A DNA stretch of 37,500 nt from positions 1 through 37,500 of the forward strand of contig NW_026970760.1 of assembly GCF_963678635.1 (NCBI RefSeq), read 5' to 3'. The position numbers and the translations under genes were made by a program. The stretch's first letter is position 1. Every line of letters starts with the position of its first letter. Shown piece after piece: positions 1-10,640 of this stretch. The notes beneath the pieces were generated by a model. That model worked only from the letters and a program-made list of their open reading frames with translations, made no database searches and was not told where the DNA came from. This stretch comes from Symsagittifera roscoffensis. Taxonomy: Eukaryota > Xenacoelomorpha > Acoela > Convolutidae.

Positions 1-2
1 TT

Positions 3-470
3 TTGACAGTTAATCGGTTCGGCCATTTTCATAAACTCCCGGGTGTGCTGCCGTCCTGGCACTTTGCCATTATGGATATTTCTGGAATTGACCTAAAAAT
101 TTGCCTGAAACAATGCATGCGGGTTAAACCGTGTCGAACTTTTGCCCATGCAGCAGAGTGGTGTGTTTTATTTTCATCTGACCCCAGAACTGAAGTTAAC
201 GAAAGCGCTATAATTCGAACAACTTCTGATAAGCCTTTGACCCTTTGGGTCGTATCTGCTGACTTTGAGGTTCCTTGCTTTATCGGAAACATTCAGGCTT
301 ACTCTCAGAATGACTTCAATATCTGCGAAATCGAAAAAAAAGTGGTTTCTGCAAAATCTGCACTGGGATGGTCAGATTGGATCTACCAATATGAGTCACC
401 TTGTGGAGATGATGCCAAGTTCTTGGTTTCTAAGACTCGTAAGGCCATATGCACCAAAGCTCTATTCTGA
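3..470 (+). CDS. Possible host exon, cysteine-rich, PAN/apple-like
   Basis: An open frame of about 155 codons starts at the window edge, so the true 5' end is not visible. It contains eight or so Cys, including C34-x3-C38-x5-C44-x9-C54. The stretch around CLKQCM, CRTF and CVLFSSDP resembles the Cys pattern of PAN/apple domains, which are extracellular protein- or sugar-binding modules. That assignment is by eye and weak. The frame ends in TGA at 468-470, and the next bases are G|GTAAGT (donor GT at 472), a very good splice-donor match. Either this is a last exon followed by chance by a donor-like site, or a decayed exon whose final codon became a stop. Codon use looks more gene-like than the flanking AT-rich DNA. 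No partner exon is proven; the ORF at 2493-2969 is a candidate. The function is unknown. Confidence 0.35.
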   Translation: MTVNRFGHFHKLPGVLPSWHFAIMDISGIDLKICLKQCMRVKPCRTFAHAAEWCVLFSSDPRTEVNESAIIRTTSDKPLTLWVVSADFEVPCFIGNIQAYSQNDFNICEIEKKVVSAKSALGWSDWIYQYESPCGDDAKFLVSKTRKAICTKALF

Positions 471-471
471 G

Positions 472-2492
472 GTAAGTTTTGAGATAGGTCTAAGTAAGAA
501 TTTTATAGAAATTTTGATAAGTAATTTCGATATCTGGTGTTTTTGATGAAAAAATTGAAAAGATAATTTGGCAACGAATAGTTTCCAACAAAAAGTTTTC
601 TGAGTTTAAATATTGCCAACAAGGATTATTAATGCACAAAGAATTTCCAGTTTCAGTTTAACGCTCAAATTGGGCTGCTATAATTTCAGTTGAGGTAAAC
701 TTTGTCGTTTTCTATTTAAAAGTGGGAATTGGAAACGAAAAAAAAACTTTTTTTTTCTATTCTTAATAGTATGGTAGTTTTGAATCGTGTTAACTTGGGC
801 ATTTATATCATAATTATTTTCTTAAATGATGACAACGACATTTAAAAGCTCTAAATTCTTCGATCTCGACTTAAAACTAGCTGAATGATACACATAATGC
901 ATTACTGGATACAAAACTTAAAACTACGACATTTTTAATGACATCCCATTTTCAGAGCTACAACTTTTTACGTGTGTTAAAATTTATCGGTTTTTCAAGG
1001 GTTCGCCTTAACCGGAGTGGTCTTATTCTAACCTTAAGGACTAATTTAAAACGTTTTGTATTTCCTTGAATTTCTAAACATTTCCAAAAAAATAATACAG
1101 GTTTGCTGGTAATCAGGGGCGACACCACATTTATATCGCTTTTGAACCTCACTTACATTGTAACGTACAGTGATGGTACAAAGAGGTCGTGGGCGGTAAG
1201 AGGGGGGCGGACCACCCAAAGGATCCTCCTTTGTACTATTTTGAGATATCCATTTTTGGCATACTAATTTTGAAGGGGCAGCGCGCGCCAAAAAACGCGA
1301 TTTTTTGGTCAAAATTTCAAAATTGTGCCTAAAAACGCTGTTTTTGGCCCGTTTTTTCAAAATTTTGCCTGGGGCACAGAAAGTTTGAGCAAAATAGGGT
1401 GTTTTAGTGCTTCGGGAGAACTCGGAAAATCAATTTGGTGGCGTGTCACGGAGCCGAATACCCATATAGCCAAAAAATAAATTTTTTCCCGGATAGCCGA
1501 AAAACAAATTCGTTCCCGGATAGCCGAAAAATAAATTCGTTCCCGGATAGCCGAAAAATAAATTCGTTCCCGAATAGTCGAAATTTTGGATCGACTCAAC
1601 AATTAACCCCCCACCCCCCCGGCCCTACTACCACCTTGACCTACCCCATCACTACCCCAACACTTTCTTTAAAATTGTACGCTTGAATTATTGTTCTCAG
1701 TTCAAAAAATAAATAATCGATAGGAATTTTACTCTATGTCAAAATGTTCTGCAAAAGCGGAGTTACCTTGATATAATTTTTCGCAGGCGAGAGAAGCAAT
1801 GCATTTGGAGTGGAAATACACAACAAAACTTTTCACGATCAACAGATATTTCGGGTTGATCATTTCAGGCCATAAATTTTTTTTTTAAATTATGCAAAAT
1901 GCCAGTTTATTTTCTTTGTAAGACACGTCGAGAAATTTTAAGAAAATTATGAGAAATTTTAGTCAACTTGCTCCGCGATTTCTTTCTTCAACCCGTTTGC
2001 AAAAGACTTATCAGTTCATTCTTATGATTCGCAATACAAGACAGCTAGGCAAAGCGACAACTAGGCAAAAGTAGGCAAAGCGGCAACTCGTAAAGGTTCA
2101 AAGGTATTTCAAAGTCGGGCACTGGCAAAGTTTCCTGCTAATTTAGATTGTTTTGATTGGTAATTAAAGAGATAGTTTCAGTTGGTTATTTTATCTGAAA
2201 TTTTTATAAGCATGCTTCAATGCTAGAAACTTTTTGGTTAAAAAAACTTCATGCGAGTCTCGCCTCCTCATTCAGGTATTTCAATATATCAACAGGCATT
2301 AACAATCAACCGTAAGGTTCGCTTACGCTTATTGTGTTGCAGTCAGCGACAATGGGAAAGAATCATCTTTTTTTTTCAACCAACCCTGAGGACTAAGAGG
2401 AAGGTTAATATAAAATAACCTAAAATCGTATCGCATTATTTCTAGTTGTATTTTTCCACTTTTTTGCAAACAAAAAACTTCTAATTTAACTT
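472..2492. other. Non-coding stretch, possible intron plus repeats
   Basis: About 2 kb without a credible gene. It starts with a splice-donor-like GTAAGT at 472 and ends just before an open frame at 2493, so it could be an intron. However, no convincing pyrimidine-AG acceptor lies directly before 2493. It contains a 27-bp minisatellite (separate entry), a C-rich patch near 1609-1622, and AT-rich sequence with long A and T runs. Near 2047-2090 the phrase AGGCAAA-GCGACAACT recurs two or three times. Confidence 0.4.
1464..1585. repeat. 27-bp minisatellite, five units
   Basis: Units begin at 1464, 1491, 1518, 1545 and 1572, exactly 27 bp apart; the last is partial. The core is GGATAGCCGA followed by AAAATAAATTCGTTCCC. 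The middle three units are nearly identical and the outer two diverged. Because 27 is a multiple of three and the unit lacks stops in some frames, overlapping spurious open frames appear on both strands. Confidence 0.85.
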
Positions 2493-2969
2493 TTGGTCAA
2501 CCCGGGATGTCGCATCAAGGATTCGACTGAGGATGCAAGTGAACTATGCCCAGACGGCGTGTTCACGGCTCTTCACTTGTATTGCAAACAAGGCCAACAG
2601 CCTGTAAGTCTATACGCTATGTGGACTGGGTTCAGGAAATACGACGCTTCAACGTTCACTGACTTAGATGGGCTCCAGTTTGTGAAGAAAAGTTGCGCTG
2701 TCGCGCCCCCTTTGAACCCAATGTGGGGTAATGGGGTAATCTACGATTTCTGGCGTAGCTTTAGTTACGATGCTCAACCTAATGGTGATAAGTTGTTCCT
2801 GGAACCACGAAAGGACCCAGTTCTTTATCTTCGCAACCAACCACAACGACAGGGTTTGCACCCTATTTTCACGGGTGCCACGATGACAGGCACAGTAGTT
2901 TGTGACGTATGGGACAGGAGCTATGCGAGTGGAAACTGCGATGAAGATAATACCTTCTCGTTGGTTTAG
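2493..2969 (+). CDS. Possible host exon, secreted-type Cys-containing protein
   Basis: An open frame of about 158 codons has no ATG near its start, as expected for an internal or last exon, and ends at TAG 2967-2969. Cys residues occur in GCR, ELCP, LYC, KSC, VVCDVW and GNC, spaced as in an extracellular disulphide-bonded domain. Trp, Tyr, Pro and Gly content is high and codon use is balanced, unlike random AT-rich DNA. There is no transmembrane segment or signal peptide. I do not recognise the family. It may belong to the same gene as the Cys-rich frame at 3-470, both being on the + strand. A transposon with terminal inverted repeats begins only 46 bp after the stop. Confidence 0.4.
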   Translation: MVNPGCRIKDSTEDASELCPDGVFTALHLYCKQGQQPVSLYAMWTGFRKYDASTFTDLDGLQFVKKSCAVAPPLNPMWGNGVIYDFWRSFSYDAQPNGDKLFLEPRKDPVLYLRNQPQRQGLHPIFTGATMTGTVVCDVWDRSYASGNCDEDNTFSLV

Positions 2970-3014
2970 TGAAAAACAACTGTTTGACTTAATCATGTAA
3001 TTATTTGGCGTTTC

Positions 3015-3900
3015 CCGCACTGAAGTTTCATGGATAAAAATCGATTATATTGGATTTTCATTGTCAGTCTCAACAAAATAACAAAAAAATAATTGATTAT
3101 AATCGATTGAAAATGGATTATAATGATAACATTTTTTAAGCAATAAAATCCCAATATAATCGATTACAATCAATTCTAATCGATTATAATCGATTATTTT
3201 CAAAAAAATTTTATCAAAAGAAAAATAGTCATATTTAATCGATTATAATGGATTATAATCTATTTATTCAAATCTTTTTGTGTTGTTTTCATTTTTTCAT
3301 AATTTTGTTAAACTTAAGTTAGTTGCTTTGTTCTCTCGCCTAATTTCATTTTTTCCTATTTTCAATCGAGTTATGAAAAATTACAAAAAGTTACCTATAG
3401 ATCCCACACCAACTCCCCCCCCCCCACGCTTACCCGTACTACAGTTAGATGTCCCCTAACTAGAGAGAGAGCGGTACGTGGGAGATGGGGGTACGTGAGG
3501 GGGGTACGTCGTGGGTTGGGGGTACGTTGAGGGGGGGGGGGGGGGGTTGACGTGAGGAGCTGGTCAAAAATGCTGTTTTTGGACACTTTTTGGAAAATTA
3601 CTACATATTGGCCGCCTCTGGATGAACGTGTTGCAAAAGTTAGATTCATTATTTACAAAATATTCATAGATTTTATGTACAAAAAAATAATCCATTACAT
3701 TGAAAACAAAAATGGATTATAATCGATTATAATGGATTATAATGGATTTAAAGTTTTCGGTTTTCCAAAATAACCGGTTATAATCGATTAAAAATTGACT
3801 ACGTGGTCTAAATTTGACATGATAATCGATTATATAGACAACATTTTAGTCAACGAAAATCCATTATAATCGATTATTACCCATGAAACATCGGTGCGGG
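3015..3900. mobile_element. MITE-like element, TIR family CCCGCAC, copy 1
   Basis: The left end (3015) and the reverse complement of the right end (3900) share about 52 bp with roughly 7 mismatches. They begin CCCGCAC and continue through GTTTCATGG and AATCGATTATA. The interior is dominated by repeats of the palindromic type TAATCGATTATAATC/TAATGGATTATAATC, with a GC-rich insert near 3405-3570. There is no coding frame, so it is non-autonomous. The flanks (GGCGTTT and TATGACA) show no obvious target duplication. A second, inverted copy lies at 17118-18208. Confidence 0.75.
3487..3546 (+). other. G-run cluster with quadruplex potential
   Basis: Four or more G-runs (about 5, 6, 5 and 16 Gs) are separated by TACGT-containing spacers of 8 to 13 bases; the last run is 16 consecutive Gs at 3531-3546. 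GGGGTACGT recurs, so part of it is a decayed 15-20 bp minisatellite. The C-rich complement is mirrored by a C-run at about 3415-3425 just upstream. It lies inside the MITE-like element. Confidence 0.6.
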
Positions 3901-4320
3901 TATGACAAAAATTAAATTACAGACAGTATTCAAACAAAAAATCACTACTGTAAAACCAATAATTCAAAGATATCTAATAATCATTCGGCCCACACGTTTT
4001 TTCTAAGAACTTTTTCTGGGTTGATGGAGCTCAGATGAATCGAAGCGCCAAAAATTATTTTTATTTTAATCGGGTGAAATTGCGCTAGTTTCAATTCCAA
4101 TGGCAAACGAGAATTTTGATTATAAGAAACGGGACATCCGTGGAGAATCGTATGCAAATGCCGTAGCTTCATTTTGGTTTTGTGAATATGTCCTTCGCTC
4201 AACAAGCGGAACAAATGTTATAATATGTCCGAGCGCCAACTCAAGGCTGGCAACATCTTTTTTTATGAAAACATACATTCGTGAAAATATACAATTGTTT
4301 TTTAGCTCTAGAAAAAAGGG

Positions 4321-4661
4321 TTCGATAGACTGATTGCAAAATCTTGATTTTCAAAGAGATGTCCGTTTTGAGCACTACTCATAGTGAGAAGGAAGTTTCT
4401 CTCACTATGTAATTATGTACGGGACCCTAGGAAAACCATTAGGAAGACAAACGCATTAGTTAAAACCGCTGCAGTCATCATTTTGATTTTTTAACAATTT
4501 TTTAGCAAAAATTTTACAATTGATTTCACTGTCAACAAAATTCTTCAGTGTCGAGAAAATCATTCAGTTTCAAGAAACGTCATTAAGTGTCAAGAAAAAT
4601 CAATTTTACAGCTGAAATGCAATGGATTCGATGGCTGAATGTGCTAAAGCAGGTGCTTTTG
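4321..4661 (+). repeat. Dispersed repeat R1, copy 1
   Basis: Starts around GACTGATTGCA and ends around GCTAAAGCAGGTGCTTTTG. The copy at 7141-7464 shares the same ordered blocks: GATTGCA, TCCGTTT, CTCATA, CTGCAGTCA, AAAAATCAATT, ACAGCTG, GGATGGCT and AAAGCAGGTG. Divergence is high. Confidence 0.65.
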
Positions 4662-5146
4662 TTTTCAAGAAAGAGTCAGCGTTTCCCATCCATATGCTCT
4701 CATTAGATAATTGTTCCGACAATTGAAAATGGGGAGGAACTTTGTATTCGAGTGTGTTTCAGTTCTTTTCTTTTAGTTTTACAAGCGAAATCAGGTACAA
4801 TAAAGAATCATTGGTCTGGGTTGAGTGATATATCATATAAAAACCCTCTCAGCCATGATTCAAACCACATTAAAAAATCCCGAATTCTTTTCTAGTGTCG
4901 AGCAAAACCGGTTCGAAATTTTTGATTTTTCGTCTTAATTCAAATAAAGCAGGCGAGCAGTCTTACAAAAGCTGAGTTATGCCTAATTTAGGACCTTAAA
5001 ACTTAATTTTAATCAAATAAATCTAGTGTTTGGAGTTTTTTAGTTTCATTTTGTGAACCAAAAACTTCAAAAAATCCAAAAATGTTTGTGCAATTTCCCA
5101 ATATTACTATGACAGTCGAATATGCCTAAATTTTTTTAACGTCAGA

Positions 5147-5275
5147 TCCTTTATCACACCAAGCAGAAAACTGCATTAATTTGGAAAAAAAAATTTTAAA
5201 CCGTAATTTTCTAGAGACTATGGTCGGAACATTCTGTGCTCCTTGCACAGTAACCGGCTATCCTTGTTTTTCAAT
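5147..5275 (+). repeat. Dispersed repeat R2, copy 1
   Basis: Contains CCTTTATCACACC and a downstream block with ACATTCTGTGC, CTTGCACAGTAACCG. The reverse complement of 21830-21945 carries the same blocks in the same order and spacing. The TGTGC-x-CTTGCACA part can form a short hairpin. Confidence 0.6.
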
Positions 5276-7140
5276 TGCATTTTTAAATTTTTTTTTTGCT
5301 TTTACGTCGTTTTTTTTGCGTCGAAAAAAAGATGCATTTTATTCCACGGTAAAAATGTCTGTTGATCTCTTTCTAAATTTCCCTATACTCAGTTGTAATT
5401 CGATAGTATCTTCTGCTTTTAGACATTTTCGTCAAAACTGGGCTTCAAACGGCATGCGCCCTATGATTTGATGCGTTGTTCTGCTCATACTGAAAGAATT
5501 TTGTGAAGTGCTCACTTTAAGTTAGGATCATGTTTTTGGAATATAATCAGTCTTTCTCTAAAGGTTCCAAACCACCTTTCGACCAACATGGTCTTTCCAT
5601 GATCCCGCACCGGCGCAAATATCAAGTCGATTTTTCTTTCTGTCAATTGGTTATTTTCTTGATTTCTCATCAACTTTTTCTTAATTTTTGATCTATTTTG
5701 CTAGGAAACCTGACCTTTGGTTGCATGTAATATAATATAGTTTTCAAGAAACTCTCTTATAACGCCCGCTGTAGTCTTAGATGATATCGCACAATCTTTT
5801 TTCAAGTTAAAAGTTTCGATGAAAAAGTATTGTGCTATGCCATTGAGCTAAGACGCTTAAATCTGCTTGTTTTTTAATTGGGTAAAACTGCTACCCATTA
5901 ATTGGGTAAAACTGGGAACTAGTGATGTTTTTTATGTCCGAGTGCCATCTCAAGGCTGGCAACCTACCTCTTCTATGTAGTTGAAAAAACTGGAAATCTC
6001 TTCGCCCGATCAGCGCTGTTGCGTACCTCGTTGAGCTAACCTCGGCGTTTCCTCTTGACGGGCGGAGGATGTTAATGCGTCACTGAAAAATGACCGCTTG
6101 AACTGTTTTTGGAAAAATTTCTATTATTCAACCCTCTGGAGAGTATGTGACCAAAAGGAGGTAGAAAAATGATATCCCATCCAACCTTTAAATTAGGTTC
6201 AGTGGTTATAATTAAAACGAAATGTATAGAAAAATCCTGCTACTATTTCCCCATGCACTAACACACAGAGACCGTTTTTTCCGTCTTTATAGTTCAAAGA
6301 TCACCTAACTTTGAATTACTTTGACCTACTTACTCTAAGCGGTAACATTTTTTTAAATGCAGCCATAACATTATTTGCTCTCATCATTAAGTAAAATTAA
6401 ATTGATGATTCACTTTTGCTTGAATCAATTGAAACTTGATGTTTCGTTATAACTGATAGTTAAAACGAGAAAATCAAGATTTGTAATACTGACTTAATTA
6501 TATATGTGAATGAAAAAATTAAATAAAATAGAAATAAAAAACCAACGTTCACTGAGTTGAGAGGTAATCTAAAACTGTCTGGATATCAGGAATGATAAGA
6601 ACACAAGAGCATCTTTTTTTGTGGACCAAGATGCATATAATCATCAGGCTACCGAGCAAAATAAAATATATAACTATCTTTTTTTAAATACTTAATTGTT
6701 CTCAGGGTTGTTACTCCAGTTAAACTCCAATCGCTATCTTGTAATTTTTTGTAAGGCTTCTAGCAGGGACCTGTAAGCTTACCCACAATTCCTTATAATC
6801 TTGCTATCATTATCTTTCATTAGTTATTGATTGATAAAAATTGGCTAAAAAATTTCATGCCAGCGAAGATTTTATCGCTTTTTTTTTTAATTTTCGCGGA
6901 TAAATTTCTGTAGCAATTTTTGTTAGGAAACTTATATGATCATGCGAGAAGCATTTCATTTGGACTAGAAAGGTAACAAGCATAGGAGGATAATATTTAT
7001 TTCTGATTGAAATATAATCACGGTGAAAACTACTTTTTAACACTGATTCTCATATGAAATTTCGATAAATTACTAGTCTTCAAAACCACGAACTCGCGAA
7101 CTTCTGAAAAAAACACTTGCTTATAACTCTTACAGGGGTG

Positions 7141-7464
7141 TTTTTGATGGATTGATTGCACATCTCAATTTTTCAGAACGCTCCGTTTCGAGTTTTGCTC
7201 ATATTGCTCATAGTATTGCTTCAGTAACTAATTATGCCAACAACCCCAAGAAAGCTCTTAAGAAAGCAAGCGCTTTTATTGAAACCCCTGCAGTCAGATT
7301 TCAGTCCATTTTTTTAAATATATATCTATAATCAGGGTCAAGAAAAATTATTCTTGACGCTGATTATAGTAAAGAGAAGATATTTTCATAGTCAAGAAAA
7401 ATCAATTCTACAGCTGGGAGACAAGGGGTTGGATGGCTAAATAAGACAAAGCAGGTGATTTTGC
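7141..7464 (+). repeat. Dispersed repeat R1, copy 2
   Basis: Direct-orientation partner of 4321-4661 with the same ordered blocks. The LTR retrotransposon is inserted 26 bp after its end, so that insertion is younger than this repeat. Confidence 0.65.
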
Positions 7465-7490
7465 GTTAAAGGGAAAAACCTTAAAATTGG

Positions 7491-7729
7491 TGTCATCCGG
7501 TCTGGATCGACAAACTAACCTTATATGTATGTTATTTATACTACTAATAATCTTATGCTAAACGCCTAGACTTTGATAGACAGAGAGGACGACCTCTAAC
7601 TGAGATAAGAAACAGAGTTGAATTAATGTTATCTGTCAACTAGTCGTTTTACATCGCTCCAACTTAGAAATAAAGTTTATCGATCCATTCGGATTCAAGG
7701 ATTAGAATATCATACCCTCCGGTAAGACA
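7491..7729 (+). repeat. 5' LTR, 239 bp
   Basis: Begins TGTCATCCGG and ends GGTAAGACA. Compared by eye with the 3' LTR it shows about 15 base differences, mostly transitions, and lacks a 15-bp segment present in the 3' LTR between CTAGA and CTTGATAGACAG. Directly preceded by the ATTGG target duplication. Confidence 0.95.
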
Positions 7730-7747
7730 TGGCGCAGCCAACAGGAT
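7730..7747 (+). promoter_or_regulatory. Primer-binding site, probably tRNA-Ser
   Basis: TGGCGCAGCC-AACAGGAT starts at the first base after the LTR. TGG complements a tRNA CCA end. GCGCAG followed by a mid block and AGGAT resembles the serine-tRNA primer site of 17.6/297-type elements. The central bases may have mutated. Confidence 0.7.
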
Positions 7748-7839
7748 AATCCAAAAACCCACTGAATATTAACCCATTTTGGTAGAGAGCGTCGGCCGAA
7801 TCACAACTAGAATGGACAAAGTGGGCAGCTTTATTGGAG

Positions 7840-9306
7840 ATGCCTGTATTCGGAAAGGATGGGATCGAAATACGGAATTTATTGAGAGCCAGACCAACAC
7901 TCGTCGAACCCGCTGAGCCTGTGTATGAACTTGAAATACAGGGCGAAACAGACGCACAACGGATAAATCGCGAGGTGTTTAATCAAGAGAAACAAGCTGG
8001 TTGGGATAATCACGTCATAAAAGCCCGGGAGAGAGGAGTACTATGCAACTCATACAGATGGGACGAAACAGACGCAAGAGTCCGGAGTTACCTCCTTCTT
8101 TATCTGGGAGCCGAGGGTCAAAGACAAGTTCAACAGAAAAGACCTAACCTTTTTTTACACAATGTAACCAAACAAAAATTTATGACAATACTGAAAGATA
8201 TCTTTGTTACTAACAGAATTGTAGCGTTCGAGAGAAATAATTTTATTTGCCGCAAACAAAAGAAATCGGAAAGTCTGGAACACTTTCATACAGATCACGT
8301 CGAATTAGCCTAACGGGCTGATTGTGGAGACAGAGAAGATGAATGGGTTAGAGACATGTTTACAGCACACATGCACAACGAAAAAACCGCGGAAGAACTG
8401 TTAGCACAGACACGGACTCCACAAGACGCATACGAGTATGCAATTCGTCGAGAAAAAGGAATTGAACATAGTCGTACTGGTCGAATTGAACATGGTCGAC
8501 CATATCCGCGGGGATCACAAAACACAAGAGGACAACAAAGAAAAAACAATACAAACAGTTCAAAACAATGTTATAAAGGCGGAAACCAATACAATCAGAA
8601 TCACCTGCAATCATACCTGGCGAAAGATAAAATTTGTTCAAAATGTGCCAAACGAGGTCATTTTGCAAAAGTTTGCAGATCTACAAACGTTAATTATTTA
8701 GGAACCCGGGAGGACGAACAACAGGAAGAACTAGAAACAGAAAGCCTTGAAACCGAAAACAATCCGGTGGCTTTTGCCGAGCTTACATCAAATAACGGAT
8801 GGGATGAATATCAAATAGACAAATTCTCGGTTACGGCAATCGCTGAATCTTTTGAGATCAAAAATACAAATCTCCTGTCGGAAGATGATCTGAATGGCCA
8901 TATTGTGAAACTGAAAACAAATTCAGAAGAATTATTTGCTATCGCCGACTCAGGAAATCCAATGTCGTTTTTGAATGAAAAAACCGCACGGCGCATTCAA
9001 CAAAACCATAGATCTGCATTATTCAAATGTATCCCACCGAACGACACAGCAAGAAACCTGGCTTGTTATAATTGTGAAACAATAAACCCGAAAGAACGAT
9101 TGATTATAACAATCGAATCGGGAGGCTGGAAAATTCAGTCAGCTCCGTTCATCATTGAAGATGATCAAAAAGCCAATATCATTGGACGCAACATACTACC
9201 ACAAATCAGTGTCAAGCTAATACAAGAAAAAACACAAACAAAATGTAATGAATGTACGCGAACAAGAAGAATTGGATCCGGAAATAAAACAATGGGTCAA
9301 AGATAA
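7840..9306 (+). pseudogene. gag-protease of the LTR element, one in-frame stop
   Basis: One reading frame runs from ATG 7840 to 9306, broken only by TAA at 8311-8313. The first third is a Gag-type domain. Near 8633-8680 a zinc knuckle C-SK-C-AKRG-H-FAKV-C (CX2CX4HX4C) binds nucleic acid in Gag nucleocapsids. About 90 codons later, ADSGNP gives the retropepsin D-S-G active site, followed by IIGRNILP, the second protease signature. Gag and protease therefore share a frame here. The reverse transcriptase lies in another frame and overlaps from about 9248. That shift could be a lesion or the normal pro-pol frameshift; this copy alone cannot decide. An upstream ATG at 7812 is in a different frame that stops quickly, so 7840 was chosen, though a mutated start further upstream is possible. 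Confidence 0.88.
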
Positions 9307-10196
9307 TTTTCAACAACTATGCATACGTATTGGAAAATCAAAAAATCACATGATGAAAACTCAATTCAGTCAAGACTTTGTGCCAATACAACAAAAAGGA
9401 CGACGTATTCCGGTACACTTACAGGAAAGAGTTGAAGGGGAATTAAACAAATTGATGGATCAAAATCACATCATCAAACTAGATAAATGCTTGGACCAAC
9501 AATTTATTAGTCCAATTGTAATCACAGTAAAAAAAGATCAAAAAGTCAAATTCGCGTTAGATTCTAAAAAAATCAACAAATTCATCCACAAACACAAATA
9601 CCAAATGCCTAACATTGAACTATTGTTGGACAATATCGCGCAGGTGGTAAAACAAACACTACTCTCAACACTCGACCTTCGTTACGCATACTCACAAATC
9701 CCGTTATGAAACGACCAAAGAACAATGCAACTTTAGTCTTGTTGGGGGTAACGCTACTGGAACTTATCAATTCCAAACAGGGTTTTACGGCCTCACGGAT
9801 ATGCCCGCTGAATTTCGAAAAGTATATCGACTGAAGTCCTACAAATTGCACGAACACTTACGCTTATTTGGACGATATTTTAATCGCCACAAAAGGATCG
9901 TTGGTTACACACAAAAAAAAATTGCAATCAGTTCTGAAAAACTTGACGAGGAAAATCTGGCGATATCATTGGATAAATGTAGGTTTTCATGCAAACAAGT
10001 TGAGTGGCTAGGATTTACTGTTAATAGTGAGGGAACAAAACCACTTGTGAAGAAGACTGAGGCTATTGAAAAACTATCACCACCAAAGTTTTATGTGTTC
10101 CATACATCATCTCACACGGTACATTCCAAAATAAGCACAAACCGCTGCCGCATTACGCCCATTGCTAAAAAACACAGGGAAGAACAGACCACTTGA
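9248..10196 (+). pseudogene. Reverse transcriptase of the LTR element, multiple frameshifts
   Basis: The palm and fingers of a Ty3/gypsy reverse transcriptase are spread over three frames. The frame at 9248-9709 holds HLQERVEGELNKL, the FALDSKKIN block, and TLDLRYAYSQIPL with the first catalytic Asp of the LDL motif. It ends at a TGA near 9707. The next segment, around 9730-9805, encodes a GTYQFQTGFYGLTDMP block. The catalytic box YLDD is intact at 9865-9876 but in a different frame from the neighbouring segment. From 9950 to 10080 the C-terminal palm/thumb part (LDKCRFSCKQVEWLGF) is visible. At least three shifts or stops make it non-functional. Confidence 0.9.
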
Positions 10197-10640
10197 ATGT
10201 TCCACAGAACATAACAAAATATTTAAAAACATACTAAAATTGGTATCGAAGATAACACAAAACAAACACTTTGATCAACATCTCGATACTTGCATCGTAT
10301 GCGATGCTTCAACTACGGGATTAGGAGCTGCGCTCGAACAATTTTCACCAGAAGGCTTGGTTGCAGTAGCGTATGCATCACGTTTTCTGAACTCATTAGA
10401 GGAAAATTATTCTGTTAATGAACTTGAACTATTAGGGGTCTTGTGGGCAATCGAACCTTTTAAATGCTATCTATATGGTAAACATTTTACTGTCATCGCT
10501 GACCATCAAGCTTTAATCAGCGCTTTAAACGCAAGCGAACGATCAAAAACAAGTCGAAGCCGGCTCAAACGTTGGATTGAACGATTAATTCCCTTTCACT
10601 TGAATATCAAACATCTTGCTGGGAGTAAATGGGACAATTG
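10162..10640 (+). pseudogene. RNase H domain of the LTR element
   Basis: An open frame of about 155 codons continues from the reverse transcriptase connection. It carries the RNase H acidic residues: Asp in CIVCDAST, Glu in NELELLGVLWAI, and Asp in VIADHQAL, in the usual order and spacing. RNase H removes the RNA template during minus-strand synthesis. The frame ends with TGA in GSKWDN-stop at about 10639-10641. Translation in a shifted frame continues as the tether toward the integrase. Confidence 0.9.

Larger units (their letters stand above)
3901..7490. repeat. Gene-free region of old dispersed repeats
   Basis: No credible coding sequence. Several segments have diverged partners elsewhere in the window. 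4321-4661 matches 7141-7464 in direct orientation. About 4228-4256 matches 5937-5965 (GTCCGAG, CAAGGCTGGCAAC). 5147-5275 matches 21830-21945 in inverted orientation. 5727-5790 matches 16805-16870 in direct orientation. These look like fragments of one or more old repeat families. The ATG frames at 4100-4333 and 5181-5471 lie within repeats, are compositionally biased and are not accepted as genes. Confidence 0.6.

Noticed and set aside
1464-1585. CRISPR-like array
   Set aside because: Units are contiguous 27-bp tandem copies without spacers, in a eukaryotic genome context.
1357-1686. Two overlapping open frames, one on each strand
   Set aside because: Both arise from the 27-bp minisatellite and have repeat-derived composition.
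4100-5471. Open frames at 4100-4333 and 5181-5471 as small genes
   Set aside because: They lie in dispersed repeat DNA and have Phe/Lys-rich composition from T and A runs, with no family resemblance.
5606-5620. Isolated CCCGCACCGG as a third MITE end
   Set aside because: No GTTTCATGG extension and no TAATCGATTA repeats nearby.
9248-9306. Programmed ribosomal frameshift between protease and reverse transcriptase
   Set aside because: The frames do overlap, but no slippery heptamer with a clear downstream structure was identified and random frameshifts are common in this copy.
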